Of a stretch of 64,000 bases of DNA, positions 1-9,228 are shown one piece after another. The position numbers and the translations under genes are program-made. Below the pieces are notes generated by a model. That model made no database searches and had not been told where the DNA came from. It saw nothing but the letters and a program-made list of their open reading frames with translations. Position 1 is the stretch's first letter. Every line of letters begins with the position of its first letter. Source of the stretch: JAEUIG01 sp046349775 (GTDB lineage Bacteria > Planctomycetota > Planctomycetia > Planctomycetales > Planctomycetaceae); the NCBI GenBank assembly GCA_046349775.1, contig JAXMBS010000005.1, forward strand, positions 88,509 through 152,508. The letters are read 5' to 3'.

Positions 1-1482
1 GTGGCGGCCGGTGAGCAGGTAGCCTTCGAGCCAGCCCTGGCACTGGTGCTCGCTCAGCACCTCCATCACCCGTCCGTCCGGCGACAGGTGGTCGTCCTCC
101 TCGTAGATCTCCGCCATGTAGCAGCGGTTGGTGACTTCCAGCACGTCCTGCCAGCGGTTCGAGTTGTTCTCGTCCGGGCTGAACAGCCGGAAGTTCCGGC
201 TGTCCATGTTGAGCTTCATCACGTCCCGCAGGTATTTCCCCATTACGCGAGCGGACTCGGCCGTCGTCGCTCCGGGGCTGGGAACATCCACCGCGTAGCT
301 GCGGAAGTCGGGGAGCTTGAGGTCCCGCAGCAACAAGCCGCCGTTGGCGTGCGGGTTGTCGCTCATCCGCCGATTCCCTTTCGGCGCCAGCTCCGCCAGC
401 TCCGGGATGAGCCGGCCGCTGGCGTCGAACAACTCCTCGGGCCGGTAGCCCTTCATCCATCTTTCGAGGATGCGGATGTGCTCTTCCTTGTGCATCTCCC
501 CCATGGGGACCTGGTGGCTCCGCCAGTAGTCCTCGCACTTCTTGCCGTCGATCTCGGCTGGGCACGTCCACCCCTTCGGCGTGCGGAACACGATCATTGG
601 CCAGGCGGGTCGCGCGACCTTGCCCTTGTCCCGAGCATCCGACCAGATGCGACGAATCTCGGCGGTCGCCGCATCCAGTGCCCCCGCCAACTGCTGATGC
701 ACGTCTTCCGGGTCATGCCCCTCGACGAAGTACGGTCTGTATCCCATCCCTTCGAAGAACTTCTGCAGTTCTTCCCTGGGAATCCGCGCGAGGAAACACG
801 GATTGGCGATCTTGTAGCCGTTGAGGTGCAGGATCGGCAGCACCGCCCCGTCCCGCGCAGGATTGAGGAACTTGTTCCCGTGCCAGCCGGTTGCCAGCGG
901 ACCCGTCTCGGCTTCGCCATCGCCGACTACGCACGCCACGATCAGGTCCGGGTTATCGAACGTCGCGCCATATGCGTGAGACAGTGCGTAACCCAGCTCT
1001 CCCCCTTCATGGATCGATCCCGGAGTTTCCGGTGCGACGTGGCTCGGGATTCCACCGGGGAAGCTGAACTGCTTGAACAGCTTCTGCATCCCTTCGGCGT
1101 CCTGGCTGATGTTCGGGTAATACTCGCTGTACGTCCCTTCCAGGTACGCGTGGGCGACGAGCGACGGCCCGCCGTGACCAGGGCCGATGATATAGATCAC
1201 ATTCAAGTCATCGCGTTTGATCACCCGGTTGAGGTGCACGCAGAGCATGTTGAGACCGGGAGACGTTCCCCAGTGCCCCAGCAACCGCGGCTTGATGTGC
1301 TCGCGCTTGAGCGGCTTGCGCAGCAGCGGATTGTCGAGCAGATAGATCTGTCCGACCGACAGGTAGTTCAGCGCCCGCCAGTAAGCGTCGAGCTTTCCGA
1401 GTTCATCGGCTGTCAGCGGTCCGCGTGTCGGCGTGCGCGGCTGGTTCTGAGATTTCGCACGATTTTTTGTGGCAATAGTCAT
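1..1482 (-). CDS. xfp: Phosphoketolase (xylulose-5-P/fructose-6-P), 3' part outside window
   Basis: Thiamine-diphosphate enzyme that splits xylulose-5-phosphate or fructose-6-phosphate with phosphate to acetyl-phosphate plus an aldose phosphate. The minus-strand frame is open from the ATG at 1482 to base 1, giving about 494 residues of a family of roughly 790, so the C-terminal third lies beyond the left edge. Visible family motifs are LGHWGTSPGLN near residue 68, IGPGHGGPS near 98, SFPGGIPSH near 143, PGSIHEGGELGY near 156 and the ThDP-binding GDGEAETGP near 189. Its ATG overlaps the acetate kinase stop in an ATGA, so the two are translationally coupled and acetyl-phosphate passes directly to AckA. 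The long open frame on the opposite strand is a codon-bias shadow. Family assignment is secure. Confidence 0.95.
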   Translation of the reverse strand, partial: MTIATKNRAKSQNQPRTPTRGPLTADELGKLDAYWRALNYLSVGQIYLLDNPLLRKPLKREHIKPRLLGHWGTSPGLNMLCVHLNRVIKRDDLNVIYIIGPGHGGPSLVAHAYLEGTYSEYYPNISQDAEGMQKLFKQFSFPGGIPSHVAPETPGSIHEGGELGYALSHAYGATFDNPDLIVACVVGDGEAETGPLATGWHGNKFLNPARDGAVLPILHLNGYKIANPCFLARIPREELQKFFEGMGYRPYFVEGHDPEDVHQQLAGALDAATAEIRRIWSDARDKGKVARPAWPMIVFRTPKGWTCPAEIDGKKCEDYWRSHQVPMGEMHKEEHIRILERWMKGYRPEELFDASGRLIPELAELAPKGNRRMSDNPHANGGLLLRDLKLPDFRSYAVDVPSPGATTAESARVMGKYLRDVMKLNMDSRNFRLFSPDENNSNRWQDVLEVTNRCYMAEIYEEDDHLSPDGRVMEVLSEHQCQGWLEGYLLTGRH

Positions 1483-2672
1483 TGGTGTCCTTCCTCGGAC
1501 AGCAGTTTCAAGACGTCGCGGGCAATCATCACTTCTTCGTCGGTCCGGATCACACGCACGACGACAGGTGCACCGGTCGCGGAAATCACGGCGCCATTGG
1601 CGCCGTTGCGGGCCTCATCCAGCGTGACTCCCAGAAACTCCAGCTCCGAGCAAATCCGGGACCGGATGACGGGGGAGTTCTGCCCAATGCCGGCGGAGAA
1701 CACCAGCGTGTCCAGACCGCCGATGGCCGCCGCGCAGGCGGCGATCCATTTGCGCGCCTGGTAACAGAACACGTCCACTGCCTCTGCGGCGCGCGGATCG
1801 TCGCGCTCGCGCGCCAGCAGGTCGCGGACATCGGGACTCGTCTCGGATAATCCAAGCAACCCTGCTTCGTGATTGAGCAGATCATCCAGCTGGTCAACGG
1901 TCAGCTGTTCCTGCCGCAGCAGATGGATCAGGGCCCCCGGATCGACGTCCCCCGACCGCCGTCCCATGACGAGCCCGCTGGTCGGCGTAAAGCCCATCGT
2001 CGTTTCCCGGCACTTCCCGTCGCGCACCGCCGCCAGGCTGCAGCCGGCCCCCAGATGCGCAAAGACGATCCGACTCTGCGCCGCGGCCGGCCCCGCAATC
2101 CGCGCCAGTTCCTCCAGCAGATACGTGTACGACAGCCCGTGAAACCCGTACCGGCGAATGCCGGCCGCCGCGTAACGACGTGGCAGCGGCAACAGTTGTG
2201 CGACCCGTGGCAGGTCACGGTGGAACGCGGTGTCGAAGCAGGCGAACTGACACAGCCCCGGGCAGCTGCGCTGCACCCCCTCAATGATCGCAATCTCGCC
2301 GGGGAGATGCGCCGGATCGAGCGGACTGAGCCGCCGCAGTTCGGCAATCAGCGCCTCGTCGATCGGCGATGACTGCATGTAGCGTTCCCCGCCGTGAACG
2401 ATCCGGTGGCCCACGGCGGCGATGTTGCTCAGCCCGATCCGGCCGTCGAGAAACTGCACCAACTGTGCGACGGCCGCGGCATGATCGGGTGCTGGACACG
2501 GCTGTTCGACGGTCGGCGATGCACCACCGTCGCCGGCGCGCAGCGTGCCGCCGGGCAGTCCGATTCGCTCGATCACCCCGGTCAGTCCGCGCTGCAACCG
2601 CTCATTTGCGGCGAACACCGCAAACTTGAGGCTCGACGACCCGCCGTTGACGGTCAGTAAGTGAACGGACAT
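1479..2672 (-). CDS. ackA: Acetate kinase
   Basis: Interconverts acetyl-phosphate plus ADP with acetate plus ATP in the cytoplasm. The 397 residues match the usual length of about 400. The N-terminus carries the family signature LTVNGGSSSLKF, followed by the phosphate-binding HLGAGCS (usually HLGNGAS) and the second signature GFTPTSGLVMGRRSGDVDPG. It lies 5' of phosphoketolase with a 4-nt overlap, so the pair forms a phosphoketolase-to-acetate ATP-yielding branch. A TIGR03067-type gene ends 42 nt upstream on the same strand and may be co-transcribed. No phosphotransacetylase is seen nearby. Confidence 0.95.
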   Translation of the reverse strand: MSVHLLTVNGGSSSLKFAVFAANERLQRGLTGVIERIGLPGGTLRAGDGGASPTVEQPCPAPDHAAAVAQLVQFLDGRIGLSNIAAVGHRIVHGGERYMQSSPIDEALIAELRRLSPLDPAHLPGEIAIIEGVQRSCPGLCQFACFDTAFHRDLPRVAQLLPLPRRYAAAGIRRYGFHGLSYTYLLEELARIAGPAAAQSRIVFAHLGAGCSLAAVRDGKCRETTMGFTPTSGLVMGRRSGDVDPGALIHLLRQEQLTVDQLDDLLNHEAGLLGLSETSPDVRDLLARERDDPRAAEAVDVFCYQARKWIAACAAAIGGLDTLVFSAGIGQNSPVIRSRICSELEFLGVTLDEARNGANGAVISATGAPVVVRVIRTDEEVMIARDVLKLLSEEGHQ

Positions 2673-2714
2673 GCGCAGCGGCTGGCGCGTCGGCTGGCGA
2701 CTCCGGCGTCCCCA

Positions 2715-3569
2715 TCAGGGAACCCTGACCGCCTTCCCGACGCGTCCCAAGTAGTCCACAAAGATAAAGTCTTTGTCCGAAATCGAGCGGACTGAGAACG
2801 GGAACTGCTTGTTCACCCGATCCGGATGTGTCGAGGCTGTAATCGCAAACGTCAGCGTTCCGCGTTGGACCGACCAGCGCCCGCTGGAGACCGGCGTCCG
2901 CACAAACGCCTTCTGGAACAGCCGTATCTGCTGTACCTCGCGGACGGTCGAGAACGCACCATCTGGTGCGAACGTAACGTAGAGAGCGCCGATGTCGTCC
3001 ACGTACCGCCACGAGCCCTTCAGCAGACGGGCGACTTCCTCGTCGGTCAACGGCTTGGCGACGACGTCATTCGCCGGCTTCGCCGCTTCCTGCTTTGGCG
3101 CCGGCGTGGCCGCCGGCTTCGCCGCAGTGCGCGGCTCCAGCACCATCAGCATCCGATGCGTTCCCTCCTTTGCCGAGAACTCGTCGGGGCGTGAACCCTC
3201 CGCCGGATCGACCAGGCACAGCACCAGTTTGCCGTCATCGAGGCGGTAAATGCCGACTGCGTCCGTCTTCTCTTTGCTCACCAGGTCGATCTGTCGGGGA
3301 TACTGCGTGGCATCCACCGAGAACAACTTGACCTGCCGATCGCCGTCGGACATGAAGATCACCGCGTTCTCGGCGATCTCCAGCTTGCCGCCGGATGGCA
3401 GCCACTCCCGGATCGCCGCGCGCGGCACCACCTTGCCGTCCTCGACGAGTTCCACAACTTCCCAGTGCCCCTGCAACTCCGCGACCTGCGGGGCGGGGTC
3501 CGCGGCCGACACTGACCCGGCCAGCACACCGGCGACGATTCCGAATCCGACCTTCCATGTACGATTCAC
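2715..3569 (-). CDS. Secreted lipocalin-like protein (TIGR03067 type), two repeats
   Basis: About 284 residues starting at a GTG (3569) preceded by an AAAGGAG Shine-Dalgarno sequence nine bases upstream. The longer open frame to 3746 has no such site. The N-terminus VNRTWKVGFGIVAGVLAG then SVSAA reads as a signal peptide. Residues about 30-140 resemble the planctomycete TIGR03067 domain (LQGHWEVVELVEDGKVVP at its start, RPDEFSAKEGTHRMLM at its end). A linker rich in Ala, Pro and Lys follows. A second lipocalin-like module begins LLKGSWRYVDDIGALYVTF. The role is unknown; a periplasmic or surface beta-barrel that binds a small ligand is an inference. It sits just upstream of ackA-xfp on the same strand. 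Confidence 0.75.
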   Translation of the reverse strand: MNRTWKVGFGIVAGVLAGSVSAADPAPQVAELQGHWEVVELVEDGKVVPRAAIREWLPSGGKLEIAENAVIFMSDGDRQVKLFSVDATQYPRQIDLVSKEKTDAVGIYRLDDGKLVLCLVDPAEGSRPDEFSAKEGTHRMLMVLEPRTAAKPAATPAPKQEAAKPANDVVAKPLTDEEVARLLKGSWRYVDDIGALYVTFAPDGAFSTVREVQQIRLFQKAFVRTPVSSGRWSVQRGTLTFAITASTHPDRVNKQFPFSVRSISDKDFIFVDYLGRVGKAVRVP

Positions 3570-3648
3570 GCGAACTCCTTTCAGGACCGAGAGAGTGCCG
3601 GCCACGGTTCCGGTTGCCCCGGGAAACTTGAATCTGCGGGCGCCCGGC

Positions 3649-4296
3649 CTACTTGGCCGACTGTTTGGCCTCAAACTCACGACGAGTTTCTTCGCTGACG
3701 AAGTAGTATGTCTGGCCCCCCAATTCAAGCGTGCACTTGGCGGCAAACCGCGGCATCTCGACGCCCGCGACCGGATCGGTCACCACGATGTCCTTCTGGT
3801 AATACCGGTTCTGGTGGATCGCCAGGAACGTCTTCACGAATTCCACGATGCGGTCGTCGAACCACTGACAGACCTTGGCTTCGTCGATCTTGTCCAGCGG
3901 CAGCGACAGAGACGCGTGCTTCTCGAACTGCATCAGGATCGGCAACACGTCCAGGTCCTGATCGAAGACCAGGTTCTTTACATCGGCATCGTGGCTAACC
4001 CGGAACGTCAGCTCGATCCGGGCGACAGGAACATTGAATCGGAATGTCACCGCATGCTGGTGGTCCGTGACGGTGGGTGCGACGTGCACCTTGTCCTTGA
4101 ATTTGTCGGCGAGCACCTGCAGCCGCGGCTTCAGCACTTCGACGAGCCGCTTGACCGCCGGCAGGTACTGCTGCTGGTACCGCTGCTCGCGGGCCGTGTA
4201 TTCCTGCTCGGCAGTTTTCTGGAATGATGCGATCTGCTTCTGGACGTCCTGGAATTCGGAATCGATCCGATTCGCGAGCGCAACTGTGTCGGACAT
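3649..4296 (-). CDS. Hypothetical protein with YHS-like C-terminal segment
   Basis: A 215-residue soluble protein. The start at 4296 is preferred over the ATG six bases upstream because GGAGG lies nine bases before it. Residues 1-75 are predicted helical and charged (QKQIASFQKTAEQEYTARE), typical of a coiled coil. A central alpha/beta part follows. The C-terminus CTLELGGQTYYFVSEETRR resembles a YHS-type metal-associated motif but lacks the second Cys. There is no signal peptide or membrane segment. Conserved hypothetical; function not recognised. Confidence 0.65.
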   Translation of the reverse strand: MSDTVALANRIDSEFQDVQKQIASFQKTAEQEYTAREQRYQQQYLPAVKRLVEVLKPRLQVLADKFKDKVHVAPTVTDHQHAVTFRFNVPVARIELTFRVSHDADVKNLVFDQDLDVLPILMQFEKHASLSLPLDKIDEAKVCQWFDDRIVEFVKTFLAIHQNRYYQKDIVVTDPVAGVEMPRFAAKCTLELGGQTYYFVSEETRREFEAKQSAK

Positions 4297-4302
4297 GGCC
4301 AT

Positions 4303-5098
4303 ACACCTCCCTTGTGGAAATGCGGATGTTGTGTGTGACGGAGAGCATCCGGCGTGCCGAACGACATTTTCGGTCTTCCGCACGCGATTCCCGAATTGAT
4401 GCGTCTCCCCCGGGCGACCTGCAACACGCGAGAGTCGTTCACCGACATTCCGTGTCAACGGTCGAATGCAGCGACACACATTGATCCGGCTAGCACCAAT
4501 GTGCGATGTGCTCGGTGCGCAATTCTGGCCCACATGCGCGACATAATGGGCCAATCCTGAACGTGCGAATGGATGCGAGTTGGTCGAACAGGATGGCATC
4601 AATACGCAAACGCGGTATCGAATCGACGGAAACGCCCAACGATTTATGCTGTTCAATCAAGGAATTCAACGCTGTTGATTCGCCCCAACCGCGGTGATCA
4701 GAACAGGCACGATTGCTATCCGCCTGTGACCGCAGTACGGCGACCGTGAACTGGCCGGCTTTTCGAGCCACACGCATCACCAGAACTCAGACGCAGCCCA
4801 AAAACGAACCCGCCACGGCCGATGCGGTCGAAGCGGGTTGGATCCAAATGTGGTTTGATCAACCGCACAGCGGCCCCCTGACCTCGTTTTCAGAAGCGGA
4901 ACGGGACGCGAAGGTGCGCGAGAAGCCGAACATTGGATACCGATCGCTGGCGGTCAAAAACTCCGTCGCGAGTTCGATACGCGATTTGCAGGCAAGATTC
5001 TCACAGAAACCAGGGTCCTATTGAGTTCTGGCAATCATTGCTCGATTGCTTCGGCCGTCCCCCGCCACGACTTTGAACCGCCGTCAACAAGCGCCAGT
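4303..5098. other. Gene-poor spacer
   Basis: About 800 bases without a convincing gene. A 103-codon plus frame (4713-5024) and a 96-codon minus frame (4490-4780) have no recognisable product, no good ribosome binding site and atypical composition. The only structure seen is a hairpin with an oligo-T tail on the minus strand, described separately. Confidence 0.5.
4801..4839 (-). terminator. Terminator-like hairpin, minus strand
   Basis: AACCCGC (4807-4813) pairs perfectly with GCGGGTT (4833-4839). Inside it, GGCCG pairs with CGGTC around an ATG loop. On the minus strand the hairpin is followed by CGTTTTT. It lies about 260 nt past the stop of the patatin-like gene, so it could end that transcript or an unrecognised small RNA. 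Confidence 0.5.
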
Positions 5099-6052
5099 TC
5101 AATGACAGTTCACAGTCGCAGATCGCTCCAGGATCGCGGGCAGCGCACTCTGTGCGGCGGACGCGCCGGCGGCGATGAGCCCTTCATATTCAGAGATGTC
5201 GAATCGCGAGAAGGAGGAGACATCCGGGCGAATCATCACGTCGATCCACTGCCCCTGCTGGGACGGCGCCGCCCGGCGCCGGACGTGCATCGAACGCAGA
5301 ACAATCCGCATCGAGCCCAGCTTCGGGGCGACAACCTTGCAAGGGGAGGCCAGGTCGACGCCGATGACGAAATCCATCCCGGCGTTCGCCAGCAAGTTTC
5401 CGGGCATATTGTTGAGCACGCCCCCATCGATCAACGTCCGACCGTCGATTTCCACGGTCGGGGCCAGCCCCGGATAGGCCAGGCTGGCCATCACCGCCTG
5501 CAGGGCAGCGCCCGTCCGATGCACCACCGGTTCTCCGGCCACGAGATCGGTCGAGGTCACGGCCAACGGCACGCTCAGATCCTCCAACCGAGCCGTTTCC
5601 GGCACATGCCTGCTCACGCATTCCCGCAGACCACCGGATTTCAGCAGGCCGGCGAGATGCCAGGTCGCCGAACCGGGCAGCCAGCGTCGCTGCTTTCGCG
5701 GCAGCAGTTCGGTGCGGATGATTTCGGCCATCTGTCTCGGCGAGATGCCGGCACAATACATCAGTCCCATCAAGGCACCGGCGCTCGTCGCGGCGACCCG
5801 ATCCACTTCGATGCCGGCGTCGGCGAAGACCTGCAGAACGCCGATATGGGCGATCCCACGCGCCAGACCACCACTGAGGACCAAACCGATCTTCGTCTTC
5901 CGGGGCTGTGGCGGCGGAGTGAGGATGCGGATGACCGGCTCAGACGAGATGGCTCGCATCTGGCGCTTGCGGCTTTGTGGCGTCAGCACCGTGTCGAGCA
6001 TGAGATTCGCGGAACGGGACTCGGTTCGCGTGGTAGTCGGGCTGGTGATCAT
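5099..6052 (-). CDS. Patatin-like phospholipase (RssA family)
   Basis: A 317-residue predicted serine lipase/acyl hydrolase. The patatin core begins near residue 55: the oxyanion-hole motif SGGLARG (about 60-66), then the nucleophile elbow ATSAG with Ser at about 90, and the Asp of the dyad in LIDGGVLNNMPG. The elbow has Ala instead of the usual first Gly of GxSxG, a variant seen in some bacterial homologues. The first 50 residues are a low-complexity tail rich in Ser, Thr and Arg, without a clear signal peptide. The ATG at 6052 has AGGA eight bases upstream. Role: hydrolysis of membrane phospholipids or lysolipids is inferred from the family. Confidence 0.85.
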   Translation of the reverse strand: MITSPTTTRTESRSANLMLDTVLTPQSRKRQMRAISSEPVIRILTPPPQPRKTKIGLVLSGGLARGIAHIGVLQVFADAGIEVDRVAATSAGALMGLMYCAGISPRQMAEIIRTELLPRKQRRWLPGSATWHLAGLLKSGGLRECVSRHVPETARLEDLSVPLAVTSTDLVAGEPVVHRTGAALQAVMASLAYPGLAPTVEIDGRTLIDGGVLNNMPGNLLANAGMDFVIGVDLASPCKVVAPKLGSMRIVLRSMHVRRRAAPSQQGQWIDVMIRPDVSSFSRFDISEYEGLIAAGASAAQSALPAILERSATVNCH

Positions 6053-6250
6053 GGCTCAATCCTGCCGTCGTCAGATCTTGTGTTGGGGGAAGGACTTGAA
6101 TCAATCCGTGATTCGCTTCTCTGACCAAGCACGATTCAAAGCGGCGGCTGCGGCCGGTTGTTACGCCCCAAGCCGGGAATGGGCAAAGTTTTGGAATCCC
6201 TCAAAAGAGCTGCCGGCAGAGCATGCCGGCGAAGAAGGAATTCTGGCCAT

Positions 6251-6316
6251 AAAAAAGGGAGCGGGCACGTTTCCGCCGCTTTGAACCTCGCGGTTCTTGG
6301 CAGCGAAAACGTGCCC
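6251..6316 (-). terminator. Rho-independent terminator of the desaturase gene
   Basis: GGGCACGTTT (6263-6272) pairs with AAACGTGCCC (6307-6316), and an inner GAACC/GGTTC hairpin fills the loop. On the minus strand the stem is followed shortly by six Ts (complement of 6251-6256). It starts 12 nt after the desaturase stop codon. Confidence 0.75.
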
Positions 6317-6328
6317 GACGTCACTCAT

Positions 6329-7375
6329 TCACGCCGATTGATACCGATTTCCTCGGCGGAACGTCCCCAGATCGTTGAACCGCACCCCGTTTTCCCGCAT
6401 CGCCGCGTGGGCGGCCGACGCAACCATCTGGCGGAGGTAGTACGGCTGATTGACTGCAAAATGGTGGATTGTGTGCGTGCTGCCGAAGTTGAAGGTGAAC
6501 AACTGCAGCGGCCAGAAGATCCAGTGGTTCAGCACCTGGGTTTCTTCCATGGTGTCGTTCACGTCACCGAAGTAGTGCATGTTCGAGGACAGGATCTGCA
6601 GGCTGATCTGCCGGGCCAGGTTCGGCAGCACCCAGACCACGGCGGCGGTATTCAGGACAGCCAAAACCTGCTGAAACAGGGCCGATTCCACGTATCCGGC
6701 GCCCAGCCAGTGACCAAGGCCGTTCGCCGCGTTGCAGGCCAGCACCGAGTACCAGGTGATGTTGAACAGCGGGACCAGCGGGGCGACCGATTTCATGAAG
6801 CCTCGCAGCGTAAACCCAGGGATCTTGCGGAATTCCGGCAATCGGACCAGCAGGGCCGTCCCCGGATCGAGCAGGGTCAACAACCGCAGCCAGCCGAACG
6901 GGACGCCGTTGCCGATCAGTCGCTCTTCGAAGTCCTCTTCGTGCCCCGACGTGCGGTGGTGATTGAGGTGTGCGATCCGGCGATAGACGGGATTCATGCT
7001 GTTCCCCATCAGCGGCCAGATGGCCAGGAGCAGCACGTTCTGCAGGCCCGTGCGGCCTTTCAGGTACAGATTGTGGATGATGTCGTGCTCGATTTCGCGA
7101 AGAATCGAGATCGCCATGCCGTTGATCACGACGCACACCCAGCCGGGCACATAACCCAGGCAATACAGCGTCGAAATGCCCAAAATTGTGACATAGGCCA
7201 CCGCCAGCGACGCCATACCCAGAGCGGTCTGATGCTTGAGCATCGGGAAGCGGTCGCGGACTCGCCGTTCCGCCTCGCGGATTGCCATTTTGATGGCACG
7301 CTCCTGCTCATGGTGGGTCGGAGGGTTAGGGCTGGATGCGTTCGTCGAAACGGCTGTGGAAAGTGTCGCGGACAT
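6329..7375 (-). CDS. Fatty acid desaturase family protein
   Basis: A membrane di-iron enzyme of about 348 residues. The ATG at 7375 (MSATLSTAV) is chosen because AGGAG lies eight bases upstream; the frame extends to 7543 without support. The three histidine boxes are present in order: HDIIH, then HLNHHR, then HTIHHF near the C-terminus. Hydrophobic segments lie between box one and its flanks (LGMASLAVAYVTILGI, VLLLAIWPLMG) and before box three (VLAVLNTAAVVWVL). The substrate cannot be told; acyl-lipid desaturation and related hydroxylation are both possible. A clear terminator follows the gene. Confidence 0.85.
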   Translation of the reverse strand: MSATLSTAVSTNASSPNPPTHHEQERAIKMAIREAERRVRDRFPMLKHQTALGMASLAVAYVTILGISTLYCLGYVPGWVCVVINGMAISILREIEHDIIHNLYLKGRTGLQNVLLLAIWPLMGNSMNPVYRRIAHLNHHRTSGHEEDFEERLIGNGVPFGWLRLLTLLDPGTALLVRLPEFRKIPGFTLRGFMKSVAPLVPLFNITWYSVLACNAANGLGHWLGAGYVESALFQQVLAVLNTAAVVWVLPNLARQISLQILSSNMHYFGDVNDTMEETQVLNHWIFWPLQLFTFNFGSTHTIHHFAVNQPYYLRQMVASAAHAAMRENGVRFNDLGTFRRGNRYQSA

Positions 7376-7612
7376 GTGACGTCTCCTGTTGCAGGCCGTC
7401 GCGGATCGGTATTTCCGCTTGTGGTGACGGCCTGGGTTGCGAAGCTCCCCAAGGACACTTGCCTCAGGATGCTTGTTGAGCGGAGGACGCCCGCGTTTGT
7501 GACAGGAAATCCTGGCCAGAAAGCGCCAGGACCGAGTTTCCAACGTCCGGAGCCGCAGATTTCTGCATGTTCGCGCGGGATGTCGGCTGAGACGGGTCCG
7601 GGACGGTCGACG

Positions 7613-9220
7613 CTATTCGACCCCGATATGCGCCCCCTGTTCGGCAACGGAGCGCTTCATCAGCGGAACCAGCAGGATCAGAGACGCCGGAAGCACGGCG
7701 AACAGCCAGAACTCGTCAAAATAGGCGAACGCCAGCGCCTGTTGCCGACGCAAATTCGCCAACACCTGCAGGGTCATCTGCTCCGAGAGGACCGAATCGC
7801 CCGTCAATGAGGTCAGTATCCTCTCCCCCTGTGTCATGAACGCTTGAACCACGCTGTTCAGGGGGTCGAGGGATTCCCCCAACCGCGCGGTGTGGAACTG
7901 CTCGCGTCGGATCACGACCGTTTGCGCGAGCGACGTCCCGACGCTGCCCCCCTCATTGCGCAGCAGTGCGAACAGCCCGACTGCTGCGCCGCGCAGATGT
8001 GCAGGAGTATCGAGGAATGCCGCCACATTGATGGGAGCGAAGATCATCGACAGGCCCATGATCAGAACGATGCGGGGGCCGAGCACCTCCCAGGGGCCTA
8101 TGGAGAGCGTCATGCGGGACATCCAGAAATTGCCGGCCGCCATGACGGCCAGTCCGCCGGCGATGAGCCAGCGCGCGTCCGTGCCCCGCCCGATCAGCGA
8201 GCTGACGACGACCAGCACGAGGACCGAAAACAGCCCGGCCGGTGACATCACGAGCCCGGAGACGTACGCGTCGTAACCGAACAGCGACTGCAGCAGCGCC
8301 GGCAGAGACGTGCTGGCGCCAAACAGAATCCCGTAGGCGCAGAACAGAATCACGCAACAGGCGGCAAAATGGCGGCTCGCCAGCGGGCGAAAATTGACGA
8401 CCGGATTCGGCACCCGCAATTCATGGATGATCAGCAGGATCAGCGACACTGCGAACAGTCCTACGAGAGACTGCACGCGCCAGAACGGATCGCCGAGCCA
8501 GTCCCATTCGCGTCCCTTGCTCAGCAGGACCTCCCACGTGGACATCGCGATGATCAGCAGGCCGAGTCCCACAGTGTCAAAGTTTAACGGGCGGCTGCGC
8601 AACGTGCGTGTTTCCTCCCGCAGGTACGGCGGGTCTTCGACGACCAGCGAGCAGGCGACAAACGCCAGGGCGCCGATCGGAATATTGATGTAAAAGATCC
8701 AGCGCCACTCAAAGTTGACCGTCAGGTAGCCTCCCAGCGTCGGACCGATGATCGGTGCCAGGAGCGCCGCAACGGCGAACATCGTCATCGCGGTTCCCTG
8801 TTTCTCGCGGGGAAACGAATCGAGCAGAATGGCCTGGCTGGAGGGTTGCAACCCGCCCCCCGCCAGGCCCTGCAGGACGCGAAACAGGATCAGTTGGTCC
8901 AGACTCGTGGCGATGCCGCAGAGGCCCGACGAGATCGTGAACACCACGAGCGACAACAGAAAATAGTTCCGGCGACCGAGGTGGGCCGACAACCATCCCG
9001 AAATCGGCAGTACCACCGCGTTCGCGGCCAGATAACTGGTGATGATCCATTCACTGTCGGTCGTCGCTGCCGAAAGACTCCCGGCGATATACCGCAAGGC
9101 GACGTTCGCAATCGTCGAGTCCAGGACCTCCATGAAGGTCGGCACGACAACAGCAATTGCGATCACCCAGGGGCTGAACCGCGGCGGTGTCGGCGATAGG
9201 TCAGCTGGCGGACTCGACAC
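7613..9220 (-). CDS. MFS drug exporter, DHA2/EmrB family
   Basis: About 535 residues with 12-14 hydrophobic segments, as in EmrB/QacA antiporters. The family motif A region is SGWLSAHLGRRNYFLL. The DHA2 segments LDSTIANVALRYIAG in the first helix and the motif C-like AVAALLAPIIGPTLGG are clear. The GTG at 9220 follows the EmrA-like stop by eight bases, with AGGA six bases upstream, so the two genes form one operon (membrane fusion protein plus inner-membrane pump). Likely exports hydrophobic compounds out of the cell using proton motive force; the substrate is unknown. Confidence 0.9.
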   Translation of the reverse strand: MSSPPADLSPTPPRFSPWVIAIAVVVPTFMEVLDSTIANVALRYIAGSLSAATTDSEWIITSYLAANAVVLPISGWLSAHLGRRNYFLLSLVVFTISSGLCGIATSLDQLILFRVLQGLAGGGLQPSSQAILLDSFPREKQGTAMTMFAVAALLAPIIGPTLGGYLTVNFEWRWIFYINIPIGALAFVACSLVVEDPPYLREETRTLRSRPLNFDTVGLGLLIIAMSTWEVLLSKGREWDWLGDPFWRVQSLVGLFAVSLILLIIHELRVPNPVVNFRPLASRHFAACCVILFCAYGILFGASTSLPALLQSLFGYDAYVSGLVMSPAGLFSVLVLVVVSSLIGRGTDARWLIAGGLAVMAAGNFWMSRMTLSIGPWEVLGPRIVLIMGLSMIFAPINVAAFLDTPAHLRGAAVGLFALLRNEGGSVGTSLAQTVVIRREQFHTARLGESLDPLNSVVQAFMTQGERILTSLTGDSVLSEQMTLQVLANLRRQQALAFAYFDEFWLFAVLPASLILLVPLMKRSVAEQGAHIGVE

Positions 9221-9228
9221 GCATCGTC

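Noticed and set aside
1..1764. 587-codon plus-strand open frame
   Set aside because: Antisense to phosphoketolase and the start of acetate kinase; high GC at third positions creates the long shadow frame. Both minus-strand genes have strong family motifs.
4713..5024. 103-codon plus-strand frame in a gene-poor spacer
   Set aside because: No ribosome binding site, no recognisable domain, and a terminator-like hairpin lies within it.
6158..7810. 550-codon plus-strand frame
   Set aside because: Antisense to the desaturase and its terminator; translation is rich in His, Arg and Gln and resembles nothing.
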